From Trileptium ribeirensis (lineage: Eukaryota; Nematoda; Enoplea; Enoplida; Thoracostomopsidae): a stretch of 64,000 nucleotides of DNA. Shown piece after piece: positions 40,970 through 53,790 of this stretch; the stretch's first letter is position 1, and each line of letters opens with the position of its first letter. The stretch spans positions 1 to 64,000 of the forward strand of contig JASANE010019428.1 of assembly GCA_030248225.1 (NCBI GenBank). Reading direction: 5' to 3'. A program made the translations under genes and the position numbers. The notes below the pieces were generated by a model. The model saw nothing but the letters and a program-made list of their open reading frames with translations, made no database searches and was not told where the DNA came from.

Positions 40970-41563
40970 GGTGCGTTTCCATTATCCTCCAGCCCGCGTT
41001 TGCCCAAAAGTGGCCAGATTCCGGAAATCTTGGTATTTTTGTGATCATCGAGGCCTCCCCTGATATTTTAGCTAAGAAATCGAATTTTTAAAATTTATAT
41101 TTTTTGGGTACCAAGGGTCTCCCTTTGGAAGCAAAAAAAAATTTCTTAAAAATTGGATTCTTACCCAACATTCGACGCGTCTTGAGAGGTAAAACGAATG
41201 ATGTTATTTTTAACGGGATCCGGTAACTGGATCCTAAGTTATGGCCAAGAACTGTTCAATTGCTGGGCCCTCAGCCTTCGATAGTTTTGGTCATAACTTA
41301 GGATCCAGTTACCGGATCCCCTTAAAAATAACACCATTCGTTTAAGCTCGTCAAGGCGCGTCGAATGGTACGTAAAAATCCAATTTTTAAGAAATTTTTT
41401 TCGGTTGCCAAGGGGTTGGGCCCCAAAAATCTAAAATTTTAAAAATTCGATTTTTAGCTGAAATGGTCAGGGGAGGTCTCGAGGATCACAAAAATACCAA
41501 AATTTCCAGAATCTGACCATTTTTGGGCAAACGCGGGCTGGGAGGACAATGGAAAAGAACCCC
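40970..41563. repeat. foldback element, ~280-bp arms, 38-bp loop
   Basis: Left arm 40970-41248 and right arm 41287-41563 are imperfect reverse complements. Matching blocks are AGCCCGCGTTTGCCCAAAA, GGTATTTTTGTGATC, AAATTTCTTAAAAATTGGAT, ATTCGACGCG and GATCCGGTAACTGGATCCTA. The loop is 41249-41286. There is no coding frame. A transcript would form a near-continuous hairpin. Confidence 0.85.
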
Positions 41564-42279
41564 ATTTACACAAAGGAATGCAGTCACAAATACAGTATTT
41601 GCAAAGAGAACTCCGGTACAGTTAATTTTGGCGGGTTACGTCAATTCGGCCGAGCCCTTGCCGATCCAATTATTGAGGCCATTTGCAATTGTAAGTGCGA
41701 CACTCGTTCACAGTTATGAACATTTCTATGTATAGTAGGCATTTAATGTCCTCTGTCTTCAAAAGAATATTTCTAAAAAGCTAAGTATGATAAAAGCACT
41801 AAAATCTAATTTTTAGCGACATTGCTGAATATAAGTATGCAAGAGCAAGATCATCCTGCATTACCTTGTTGTTCTATTAATGCGAAACTTTATTACAACA
41901 ACGGCCCTAAGTCATGAAAGGATTGATAGATCTCTCCAATTTTTATGAGGGATCGGCATATACCGATAGATACATTACCTTTGTCCAAAACGCTCTACAT
42001 TTTCAGTAGTAGATTAAAAATGTTCACATATAACCTTAAATATGTACTACTCCATCTGTTCGGCAAGAACATGTAACACTAGTGTGCTGATTTGGTTCAA
42101 ATTTTCATACTGGAGAAAATCTCTTAAAGCATACATACACGAGTAACATCACAGTTAATAACCAAGACAGAACTCCGAATTGGATGTGCTGCATGTCGAA
42201 AAACCCTACTTTGGACCGATATTCGCTATAACTTATAATTTCATTATTATTGACAGCATTTTATAGTTACGTATGTGTT
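41564..42279. other. intergenic DNA, nothing recognised
   Basis: Short unrecognised frames only. Confidence 0.4.
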
Positions 42280-42437
42280 TTATAAGTGCAGCCACGTGTA
42301 GAAGTAAAAGCATTTTTCGCGGATTGTTTGCGAATAACAATTGAACAGTTGCTAATTTTTTGCGAACTGTTCGCAAATTTTTCGCCAACAATTGATGAAA
42401 ACTTTGCTTTTACTTCTGAGCGTGACTGTAACTTATT
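42280..42437. mobile_element. small MITE-like inverted-repeat element
   Basis: About 158 bp. The left end ATAAGTGCAGCCACGTGTAG, then AAGTAAAAGCA, is mirrored at the right by the complement of ATAAGTTACAGTCACGCTCA, then GAAGTAAAAGCA. Between them lie nested GCGAACAGTT/AACTGTTCGC inverted motifs. No target-site duplication could be fixed. Confidence 0.55.
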
Positions 42438-42873
42438 TGTATACATCTAACTTTAATCACTGCTATCAATAATCTTGGTACGAAATAAATGTCCGAAAAT
42501 ATCTCTCAAACCCAAATAGGAGCAAAAGTTGGTGTTATCATTTAACATTAGTGTCTTTAAAATAAATAACCCGATTTGATTTAAAGTTCAACAATGAATA
42601 GCAAATATTTTATGAAGGCCGCCTGGCCATTTGAATGAATGCTTTATAAACACTTTATATTTACGCTCGGAGCTGGCTAACTGCCAAAAGCGGTGTTCCT
42701 AAAACACTCAGGCCCATCTCAGCATGCACCTTAACCCGCAATTGCTCAGTAAACAACAAGTTTGTGCGTACAATATGTCGCGTCGTGTTCCATACTGTGA
42801 GCTATACACGAAATAATGCAGAGCGTAACGATAATTAGTGATATATTAATATTAATTGCCGTTGCGTAGCGGC

Positions 42874-45800
42874 TACATATATTATCTATGTACCACGGAA
42901 TAACTGGAACCGTCTATTTAAACCGGATTCGGGTCCTCGAAACGCATATATAGTAAAGCAGGTAAAGAAAGAAATGAAGGTAGTATGGATTTAAAATATA
43001 TTTGAAAGAAATTTTACATTAAACTTAATGTATTGCGATGACATTATTGGCTCTCTAGAATTTTAAAGAGGCCGGGGTAAATAATGCTTATTTATCGTTA
43101 AAAGATGTCGGGTTTTTGGTCAGCCAGTGCAAAGATATGTTCTACTATGCAGCCTTGCGTAAACAGCGTCAAACTGAATCTGCTTATAAAACATGAAGCG
43201 CTGACTAGACAATTTCGCTCAGTCTTCATCCCCTCCCTTTACTAGATATACGATTTGTTACACCTAATTCCGCAAGAAATTTGAAATTATTGGTTTATAC
43301 GGATCTAAAAGAAACTAAAGAAAGTATACTATAACAATGCGCTTGCCAATAATTTATGTTAGCCAAGCTTACAGCTAAGTAATCCTAAACAATCCATGCT
43401 CTGTTGTGCTTATGAAGTTGGATAGCTTCAATTAGAACATAATATATGATATACACCGCAGATCTCTGAATGGGTAAAACAGCTGCTACGAAAATCCACC
43501 TGGCTTTCTTGCCAAAAGCATTCGATTGAAAAAATGAAGACTATGATATTGAATCAGAAATCATCGAACGCTGCAACACTGCTGTTGCAATCCTTTGTCA
43601 AGACAGCTGTTGTACGGCTATGAGCCAAAGTTTAAAATACCCAAAAATGAAATTTTCAAGTTTTATCACATCACGTTTCTTCCATCATGAGGATAAACAT
43701 TTTTATCGACCTACAGTGTTATTTAATGCGCTAAACATCTTGGTTTCATTGCTTTAAGCCTATATTATGTTTGCCGTTAACCAGGGATAGGGGTCATTAC
43801 ATGTTTCTAATGTCATCGAATGTTTTCAATTCAACACAATGTAGATTTTCATACTTGTGGATGTTGCCAATTTTGAGGCTATAAACGATTTTCGTTATTG
43901 CATTGATAATGATATTCTTAATTAGGTTGCATTGCCGTACCTCTATCGTAGTTGTACCTTGACAAAGAAACAAAGGTTTATGGAGAGCCCGAACATACAA
44001 TTCTTGGAACAAGCACCAATTGCAAAAAACATAGTTCAATAAGTAACCGAACCAATTAAACCGGCAATCAATGAAAAGAAATCTGTAGATGTATATATAT
44101 CGCACTCCGTCATACTCAACTCAAGTATTATATTTTGTCCGATGTGACCGCTTTTCGGCCTACCCGCGAATGGATGACAGGCGTAGGTATGTCCAACGAA
44201 TCTCACAAGTATTTAGTGGGTTCCCTTAATGTATTCTGAAGGAATTTCGATTATCTACCAGGATTCATTTTTGTTTAGGAGAGGGGTGTGTTGGGCAGTG
44301 AAGATCCGTGACAATATTGGCAGGCATTGATACCTAACGTAGAACTTTGAGGGTGTATTCCGTACTCCCAGGGAACCTTGGAAATGTGGTAGGAAATATA
44401 TGTGAGACCTCTGCGGGTAGCAAATAGCTCTCTCAAAACATTTGTGTCGGCACCCCTGACATCTTTGGGGTAGAATGTATGTCGAAAAATGACTAAGCCC
44501 AAGTAAAATGAGTAGGACCGACTGTCGAAATCTTTTATATTTCATAATGCATTCTTGATTAAACGGAACCAGAACATAGCCTTTTCAAGCTGTATTTGGT
44601 AAAATAAATGAAACAAACGTCCGACGGTCTCAAAATGCTCTTAGTCTAGCCAATTGCACTGCCCCTTCTCTCCCCCATAAATTACTAGACATGCAAATGT
44701 TAGATTTTATTCAGTGTGAAATTTTTAACTTGTAATTTTTAAAAAAAATTGAGCAAAGTTTACTTTCTGAACAGTTATACGTTAGTTCAGACAAACTCTG
44801 GTTATTCTCTACACATTTAATAGCAAACATAACCCATCTTACAAAAAAGTGAATCTGGCTATGTTACATAGTTTACTTATGCAATTCAAATTATACGCTG
44901 TTTTGCACCTGTTTGACAAGCAATAAGATATAATTGAAATTAACTTGCGGTAATATTTAAGGCCAAAGCATATTAAATAATGTTTGAGAACGTCATGCCG
45001 TGTTCAGCATTTGAGGCTAAAGTGAGAGATCACTGAATGGGTAAAAATACTGAAATCATCCATCTGGCGTTGTTTTCGGTAATACCGGGTTATGGCAACC
45101 AAATACAATCAGAAGCATCGTACCTGCATTGTACACGAAAAGCTACAGTTTGCATTTGATTTTTTTTGCAATTTTTACGAAAAGCTTACCGTTGCACATG
45201 TAAGAATAAAGATTTGGAGCACACACAGACCGAAAAAATCTAAAAACCTTTAAACAAAATTTTAAACGGAATTCCAGTTCCGACTGTTTTACCTTTAATG
45301 CCAAAAACAACAAAACTATTTTCTCCAGAAAAGGGATTCCGGTTATTAATAAATATTAAGTACTCACATTACCACATAAGCTGCTGTTACGGAACCAAAG
45401 TGATCACTGTTTAGTTATGTATATGCCAGGAAGTAACCGGCAAAAGGCAAAAACCACACTGCAACCGTAATTCCGGCTTAAAAAATTTAGTTTGAACTTT
45501 CCCCCCCACATTTTTGCTTTATCTGTGATCCAAACATATGTAATATATGTACAATGATATATGTCCAATACAACCAAGCAAAATGAAAGATTAACTTTGC
45601 CGTGTGAAACGTAAGTTGGGCACATAATTTTAGTACGAATTTTTCATGTTAACCTGCAGGAGTTTGTTAAGAAAGCCAGATCGATGCTTGTAGCAGCTAT
45701 TTTACACGTTCTGCGGGGTATGTTTGAATTAAACCGTCCAACTCGGTAACAGAGTATGGATTACGTAGGAGTACTTAGCGTAAGCTTGGCTAACATAAAT

Positions 45801-46537
45801 TCGCGTAAGCACCAGACAGTGCGCTTTTGAACTTTGTAAGTCAGTCTACATTAAAGTAAAGTAACGTTATCTGCAAAGCAGTCAGAAACTGCTTTCTCTT
45901 AGCAATGACCTGTATTTATTGAAACTGTGTGAACAGTAACACAGATTGTCTGATTTATAGCATTCTGACTAGAAAGTTATTATCATCTAACAAACGAGCA
46001 CTGTTTGCACAACGCTAGTCAAAACAGTAACTGTGTCTGACCACTGATCAGAAAATTACATTCTATTATTTTCTCTCAGAACCATATAAACCAATGATAT
46101 CAAGACTCCTACAGAACAACATGTAACAAACGTATGTGTACTAAAAATGAAGGGCGAATCAAGACAGAGGCGAAAATGTTTATTCTTGAGCTCCATGCGT
46201 TGTAAGCACAGTCAATTTGACAAAGTATACGCAAAGCTGTATAGTGGAAGGCATATTTTTCTCTTGCTGTCCCAAAATCGACAGATTGATCAATAAATAA
46301 ATATTATTAGCTTCCCCTCAGCCTCTTTAAAGTTTCAGTAAAGCAATAATGCCATGGTAGTGCATTTAGTTTAATGGAAAAGTTATATTTAATACAATTT
46401 AAATTCACTGTACCTTCGTTTCTTACTTCATCTGTTTTACCATATATACGTTTCGAAGGCCAGGTTCCGGCTCCGGATCCGGTTTAAATTGACAGTTCCG
46501 GTTCCGGTCATTTACTGGTATATGCGTAATATATGTA
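42874..46537. repeat. old, diverged inverted repeat
   Basis: Left arm 42874-43517 matches right arm 45660-46537 in reverse complement, in consistent order. Shared blocks include TTTAAACCGGAT, CGAAAC(G)(C/T)ATATAT, TTTAAAGAGGC, TTTATGTTAGCCAAGCTTAC and CTGGCTTTCTT. Many substitutions and indels separate the arms. The right arm has an extra ~250 bp near 45830-46090, possibly a later insertion. A third partial copy (GATCACTGAATGGGTAAAA) lies at about 45028. The 2.1-kb spacer (43518-45659) holds nothing else recognised. Confidence 0.75.
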
Positions 46538-46669
46538 TAAAAACCACAGGTGTGGAAAAACCTTTCTACTGGTAATGCCAGGCTTCAATCAAATTCTTAA
46601 CAGGGTCCAGTGAGGCTGAGGTTGGATATCTGGGGTACAAAATATTAGTAATGTAAATTGTAATTTTAG

Positions 46670-48440
46670 GTATCAATTAATCACGTTTCCTCGTTTGTTG
46701 TCGCACCGTCATGGTCAAAACTGACGTCACCCTCAACGTCATTCGGTGCCGTATACTTCGATATCTTTCACTTGCTAACGTTTCCACGGCACTGGATAAA
46801 TTTTTCAATTTTGCTTCAGGTGTTTTCGTCAATGCCACGATTTGGACAAAGAAAAAGCCAATAGTCACGCCGCTGTCAAAAAATCATAGTCAAAAATTCG
46901 ATAGCGAGCCAAACACACAAAGCGTACCCGGAAAACCGACCAGTCATCGCTATCTAATCGTCTCGGTCACCTGCTGAAACTCCGCTTTTCGTCAACATCA
47001 AGCAGACGAAAATGAGGGAGCGTCTTTCTGAATTTTGCATTAGTATCGTGGTTATGACGAGCGGGCAAGGGGCTGCGAGGCGAACTTTCATCTGGGAAAC
47101 CGGGTAAACCAATCTGCCGCCAGTGGGCCAGGATCAGGTTTGGGCGAGATAACTGCCTCCGACTTCAAAATAACGATTCACCTTGTTGAACAACTTGTCC
47201 AACTCTGTGCTGAACTGAGGGAAGATTCGCTAGCAGTTTCTGTTTTTATTCAACGAAACGCGGCTGAATCTGTTTACAAATTATTAGTGCTTCCGACGAT
47301 AGTGACAAACCGGATAATCATGATTCAAATTGCCTGTCGGAAAGAAGGCAATGAATTTGAGCGAACACCATCCAGATACGACGGGTACAAGCTCAGGCCG
47401 CTACCCAGACCTCAACTGGCAAATCAGAATGAACGCTGGCCAGAAATATGCCGCAACCCTGGAAACAACCGGAAAAATGAAGATACTCTTCGAGAAACTC
47501 CTCGCCTGGAGTCCAGTGAGGCTGGACCTGCTACTGTACGGACGCCTGCAGATGAAGCTACACCCACCAATGATAGCTGTAGCATTGTATATAGGTATCC
47601 AAAACTTAGTGAAAACGCCGGAGCTGATGCGACAACAGGTAGAGAAGAGCTATTAGATGCTAGGCAGAGCACAAGTGTGGAGAGTGGATTTTTCACTGAT
47701 TACGATTTTGTAGAACCGTCCGCAAATTGTTTGAACTTCACAATAACTCTGTTCGATTGACTCGCCAATTGAATCCAAAAGACTGGTTGGATATTTGAAC
47801 AAGTCCGAGCTGACCACGTTTCAAGCCAAATCAACTTCGTCCACTATTTGGGAGCAATATTTAGTCAAAAATCCTGTGGAACGCAAATTATTCGCCGAAC
47901 AATCGCCAAAATGTGCTGCTGAATTAGAGCGTCTTTGTACTGCAATTGATCAATTTTTGGATGTTATCGAAAATATTACTCAAGACTCCAGACAGGCACC
48001 GAGACTGCGACCAAACGGAATATCGCTGGGATATCTACACCTTCAACTACGAGAAATCAGTACCCCTGAATGTTTTGTCACAAGCATGAAAGTAGTCGCC
48101 CTTGTCAACGACGTAGCCTTATCAATATTGCTGACTCGCTCACAAAATCAGCTTTCAGCGCTTCGGTCCCGGTGAGGACGAGCATTAAGCCGACTGTCTG
48201 ATCGGCTCTTCGAAGCTTTGCAGCGATCTGTTTCGGTAACTAAAACGGCTGCTCGAGCAATGCGAGGAGAAAGCGGTGGTGGTGATCAAGAAGAGCCTCC
48301 ACTCCAGGAAGTCTGTCTTGAAGCAGTTCAGACTTATGCTCGATTCAGTTGTTCGATTGTCACACGCTGCTTCACAACTCAAATTATTTGTTGCTGAAGT
48401 GGCGAGAAGATGTGAAGAAAAACAGTCTATTACTGAATAA
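46670..48440 (+). pseudogene. inverted, frameshifted copy of the last CAS exon
   Basis: Reverse complement of 57008-55272, with the acceptor dinucleotide (TTTTAG at 46664-46669) and stop (48438-48440) still in place. It is 34 bp longer than the intact exon and broken. Relative to the intact copy it lacks 4 bases around 46752-46770 and one base near 46942, and gains bases near 47984 (GACTCCAGACAGGCACC versus GACTGCAACAGCACC). A 206-codon frame survives at 47140-47760, covering bundle helix 4, the RPLPRPQ motif and the YDFV motif. A second frame covers part of the CCH domain (47795-48175). It has no upstream exons on its own strand. I infer a dead duplicate made with the inverted arm. Confidence 0.93.
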
Positions 48441-48478
48441 AATACTACGTTTCACCATTGTCACCAGTTGACATCAGT

Positions 48479-48880
48479 TATAGCAAGAGTGCATTAGGGA
48501 AGAGCATGACACTTCCTGCACTAACATGTTAGCCTGTGTTTGATGACGCGGGCGTTTTCGGCCTTACCAACCCCAGTTGCTGTGGGTCATGATGCCCCGA
48601 CCCATGATGCCATGGGTCATGATGCCCAGAAACTGAGCAAGGACGACTGAGACCTCCCCAGTTTTTTTGGACCCCCCAGCACGGACCCCCAGCAGCTGCT
48701 TATGGACCGACCCCCCCAGAAATTGAGGGGGTCCAACCGACCCCTCGGAAAACTGGGGGGGCCGAGCTACCCAGAAACTGGGGGAGTAGAGGTTGAAAAC
48801 GCCCACCGTCATAAAACACGGGTTTACCCGCCATGCGGTAGGGAAGTGTCACACTCTTCCTAATACACCCCTTGGTTATA
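48479..48880. mobile_element. MITE family B, left-arm copy
   Basis: Counterpart of 54829-55233. Terminal inverted repeats of about 80 bp run TATAGCAAGAGTGCATTAGG at one end and the complement of TATAACCAAGGGGTGTATTA at the other. Both lead into the conserved block GATGACGCGGGCGTTTT or its degenerate form (TTTATGACGGTGGGCGTTTT). The interior is unusually GC-rich, with C and G runs. Confidence 0.75.
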
Positions 48881-49927
48881 GTAACCTTGCATGATCAAAG
48901 TATTCGCCTGTTGATATATCATTGCTGATTGCTGATCATTGTTGATATATCATATCCTGTTGATATGGTAACTCTGCTGTCATGTTAGTGTTATTAAATA
49001 GATCTTAGCTTCCTGAGACTTCAAGAATTCTAAATGTTTAAATTCCCTTTTGTCGATCCCGTGTTACATTTTTTGGGATTTCCACCGTGACTTAAGTCGA
49101 CTTCCTATGTTTTAGCTAGTGATCAATTGATAATTCGGTTCGTACCCATCCCCATCTGTCCACTGATTTTCAGCTCCTGGTTACTCCACTGGGTACCCCA
49201 GGCCAGCACCTACCTTTAGTCGGGCAAGAATTGGGTTCAGCATATTTTCTGAAAATAAATTTTACTTACATTTTAAAACGTCCGAAATGCGCAAATTTGA
49301 TATTGTTCATTTCATTTGTATATCTTTATACTCTATATTTGAGTAAACCTGACTGAACTGGAGGAACATACGACTGAGAGACAACACCCGAAACAGCTTT
49401 AAGGTATATAGCCAAATTAAATGATTATGCAAATTACATAGCCAAAAAACCACTTACGAAAACCACAACCAGGTTTAATATTTTCAGAAATATTTCCAGT
49501 TATTGTGGGCAAATTCAAACTGGCTTTAGGCTGTTACGGTTTATCTCACGTCACAAAGTGTATGATTCGATACAAATGTAGACAAATTATGTTTGTGTGT
49601 GTACATAACATATAGATGATATTTACTGTTGCGTGTAGCCTAAGTAATATGAATAACCATTGATTCGAATAACGTTCCTTTGAATATTTGTTCGATCGAA
49701 TGGATCTATAGTTAAAATATTTTTTTAAGTTTTCAGGGGCCAGGAGTATTTATTTAAAACTTGACCTTCGCGAAAACTTTATTTCAATTCAAAATGGCAT
49801 GTCATTAAAATGACCCGAGAACAAACGGATCAGGAGTGGTCTAGTGTTCGGTCTCGTCATACTAAATCTAGAGCTTAGGGGATTCAACTATCTTTTTGCG
49901 TTTTCAGTAGTGTTTGCTCAAGCATTA

Positions 49928-50420
49928 TGCGGCGTTCACGTTATAATGTCCCCCCTGTAATCGTGACGCTACCGTATAGACAGTCAGGGTGACACCCATA
50001 CTGTAAATCAAGTGCCGAGGGTGTACGACATACACCTAGGTATTACATTTTTTCTTGACAGTGTCGTGCACACCCTTAGCTACCAAGTTGGCTGGAATTA
50101 ACTATAACGGACACCGTCTGTAAGTAATGCGGTTTATTGGTCAACTGGCCTGTGTAGTGTTTTCTAAATGCTCGATGTTTGTATCTAGCCCATATGTACA
50201 TTCCTGGGAAATCACTCCGAACACTGTGGATAAAAACTGCCAGAAGACGCAATCTGCCTGACACTGTCGGTAAGCAGTAATTAAACATAACTAGCTACCG
50301 TTGAAAAAATTTATTAAAAACATGGGGGTGTCTAAAACACCCTGTTGTCAACGGTGTGTCTGACACTGTGTGGGGTACATAGGTTCCAAACGTTGGGGAC
50401 ATTGTAACGTGAACGCCTCA
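49928..50420. mobile_element. MITE family A, left-arm copy
   Basis: 493 bp flanked by TTA (49925-49927 and 50421-50423). Inverted termini are TGCGGCGTTCACGTTATAAT and, from the right, TGAGGCGTTCACGTTACAAT, each continuing GTCCCC. The subterminal part has many GTGTC/GACAC motifs in both orientations. No transposase. The TTA duplication and G-rich termini suggest PIF/Harbinger ancestry. A frame at 50076-50288 is incidental. Confidence 0.85.
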
Positions 50421-51556
50421 TTACTTATAAAAACACATAATAAGATTAGTAATAAGTGATATACTTTTTTTGATATGATTTATATATCTAATATCTAGCT
50501 TCGAAATTGGATTTTCCCAAAAACGTTATATTTTTGTATGAACATCGATGTATATTTACGGTGTTTCACCAGTGAAAAAATTTAAATTTAGGGGCATCCG
50601 CTCCTGTCCAAGCGGAAAAGAAAATGTCACTAATTCTAGGTTGCAGCCCTCTAGCAGTCAGCAATAAATAAAGTTGCTACGGTAATTACGAAATATATAA
50701 TACTGCCTACAAGATGGTTTAACTCTGGACTGACGACCTCAACAAAATTGTGTAATCGGTGCACTAACACAGTACAAACATTGTGTAATGGTTAATCTAA
50801 CCATTGGTCAATTCTGGAACTCGTCGAAAAAAAGATTCTTAAATAGCGAAAACCCAACGGTCCCAACGAAGCATCTAGTTATATGGATTGCATTGATTCA
50901 TATTGAGGTGATCAAAATCTAGTCTGTCAATAAATATTTGCGATTTGGCATTGCTATATTTTGCGGGGTAGAATTTGTGGGTCCCTTCGAGAGTGGGATA
51001 AAGATCGACAAACGGCCAGGTGGAGTCTGCCGACTGGGTACTAAAATATCATAAACTCGTTCATATAAGAATCTTAGCTTAGGGTTAGTATATCGAGAAC
51101 TGCACATAGCTTACTCCAGTCAGCTTGTCTTTAGCCAAAATACTACAGCTTGGTAGATTTCAATATATAAAGTGGTTACGTTCACCTATTTTTCTTATGG
51201 CGGGGGGGTTACTTTTTGCTCTGTTTTTGACGATCCTTCAATATTCCAGCGCCATACATGCTGCAAAGTATCTGGGTTCGTGACCTATAAACAAATTTGC
51301 TTGCCCAAATGGACCGGGTTGTATTGATTTTGGCGGTGACTGAATATTTGCTCACCATCCCACAAAATGCAGATAAATATGCATAGAGTGCCCATAAGTA
51401 ACGCTCCAACTTCAAACTTTTGCTGAGATTGACATACTATACTTACAACCCTCATACTTTTAGGAATTATAGCCGCATATATAAATATCTGCATATAACA
51501 AAATGTCTGATACTCGAATTAATTCCGCTGTTTTATCGCTTGTAACTTGGCAGTTA

Positions 51557-52035
51557 TGCGGCGTTCAAGTTATAATGTCCTCAACGTTTGGAACTTGTAT
51601 ACTACACAAAGTGTTGGGCATACCCTTGACAACAAGAAGTCTTAGACACCCAATGTTTTTATAAAACTTTCAAGGGTAGCTAGCTAGGGTGTTGTCAGTT
51701 TCCAACGGTGCAAGGACACTATGTTTTATTGACGGTATGTGAAATACCATCTTGTCAACATGCATATTTTCAAGACAGAAATATCCAAATTAATTAAAGA
51801 TAGAACTAATAACACAATTGTATAATCACGGGATTAGCTACAGACAGTATGCGTTACTGTTAATTCGAGAACAAATGGTTTCTAAGTCCCTATGCAATAG
51901 CGTAAACAAAAAATGCAACTGCAAAAGGTGTGTCGTATGCTCTCAGGAAATGGTTTTTGGTATGGCAGTGACAGTGAGGTCGCCACTATCGGCGTGCAAA
52001 ATTTTTGAAACAGTGGGGTCATTATAGCGTGAATG
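51557..52035. mobile_element. MITE family A, copy in the palindrome loop
   Basis: About 479 bp flanked by TTA (51554-51556 and 52036-52038). The left terminus is TGCGGCGTTCAAGTTATAAT. The right terminus is decayed (ATTATAGCGTGAATG). The interior shares ACGTTTGGAAC and GGGTAGCTAGCTA-like blocks with the arm copies but is more divergent. It fills most of the 662-bp spacer (51531-52192). Confidence 0.75.
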
Positions 52036-53301
52036 TTAAAGAGTCAGCTACACAACCTGTTAAGTCGAACCTTTATTAGCTGAAGCAATAGTTTTGTGAT
52101 ATGTGGATGTGAAGACGAATGCAGGTACCATTGTCGCACAATTTCACGGCTATTTTGGTTAACAGAATACAGTCTTACTGCAGTTATTCCATCAGCGGAA
52201 TTAATTCGAGTATCAGACATTTTGTTATATGCAGATATTTATATATGCGGCTATAATTCCTAAAAGTATGAGGGCTGTAAGTATATTATGCCAGTCTCAG
52301 CAACAGTTTCAAGTTGGAGCGTTACTTATGGGCACTCTATGCATATTTATCTGCATTTTGTGGGATGGTGAGCAAATATTCAGTCACCGCCAAAATCAAT
52401 ACAACCCGGTCCATTTGGGCAAGCAAATTTGTTTATAGGTCACGAACCCAGATACTTTGCAGCATGTATGGCGCTGGAATATTGAAGGATCGTCAAAAAC
52501 AGAGCAAAAAGTAACCCCCCCGCCATAAGAAAAATAGGTGAACGTAACCACTTTATATATTGAAATCTACCAAGCTGTAGTATTTTGGCTAAAGACAAGC
52601 TGACTGGAGTAAGCTATGTGCAGTTCTCGATATACTAACCCTAAGCTAAGATTCTTATATGAACGAGTTTATGATATTTTAGTACCCAGTCGGCAGACTC
52701 CACCTGGCCGTTTGTCGATCTTTATCCCACTCTCGAAGGGACCCACAAATTCTACCCGCAAAATATAGCAATGCCAAATCGCAAATATTATTGACAGACT
52801 AGATTTTGATCACCTCAATATGAATCAATGCAATCCATATAACTAGATGCTTCGTTGGGACCATTCGATTTTCGCTATCTTGAATCTTTATTTTCAACAA
52901 GATTCAGAATTGACCAATGGTTAGATTAACCATTACACAATGTTTGTACTGTGTTAGTGCACCGATTACACAATTTTGTTGAGGTCGTCAGTCCAGAGTT
53001 AAACCATCTCGTAGGCAGTATTATATATTTCGTAATTACCGTAGCAACTTTATTTATTGCTGACTGCTAGAGGGCTGCAACCTAGAATTAGTGACATTTT
53101 CTTTTCCGCTTGGACAGGAGCGGATGCCCCTAAATTTTAATTTTTTTCACTGGTGAAACACCGTAAATATACATCGATGTTCATACAAAAATATAACGTT
53201 TTTGGGAAAATCCAATTTCGAAGCTAGATATTAGATATATAAATCATATCAAAAAAAGTATATCACTTATTACTAATCTTATTATGTGTTTTTATAAGTA
53301 A

Positions 53302-53790
53302 TGAGGCGTTCACGTTACAATGTCCCCAACGTTTGGAACCTATGTACCCCACACAGTGTCAGACACACCGTTGACAACAGGGTGTTTTAGACACCCCCAT
53401 GTTTTTAATAAATTTTTTCAACGGTAGCTAGTTACGCGTATTACCGCTTACCGACAGTGTCAGGCACACTGTGTCTTCTGGCAGTTTTATTGACAGTGTT
53501 CGGAATTATTTGAGCAATGTTCATATGGGCTAGATACAAATATGGAGAATTTAGGAAAAACTCCACAGGACAGTTGACTAATAAACCGCATTAGCTACAG
53601 ACGGTGTCCGTTATAGTTAATTCGCGCCAAATCGGTAGCTAAGGGTGTGTACGACACTGTCAAGAAAAAATGTAGTAGCTAAGGGTGTGTCGTACACCCT
53701 CGGCATTTGATATACAGTATGGGTGTCACCCTGACTGTCTATACGGTAGGGTCGCGACTACAGGGGGGACATTATAACGTGAACGCCGCA
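53302..53790. mobile_element. MITE family A, right-arm copy
   Basis: 489 bp, reverse complement of 49928-50420, flanked by TAA on plus (53299-53301 and 53791-53793), that is TTA on the other strand. Being present at the same place in both arms, it was inserted before the arms duplicated. Confidence 0.85.

Noticed and set aside
47140..48175. Left-arm CAS frames as a second functional CAS gene
   Set aside because: Several indels relative to the intact exon break the frame, and there are no upstream exons on that strand. Retained frames reflect limited time since duplication.
49815..49885. tRNA-like stretch (AGTGGTCTAGTG followed by GGGGATTCAACTATC and a T run)
   Set aside because: Acceptor and anticodon stems do not pair, and the B-box match is poor. 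Possibly tRNA-derived, but not supportable.
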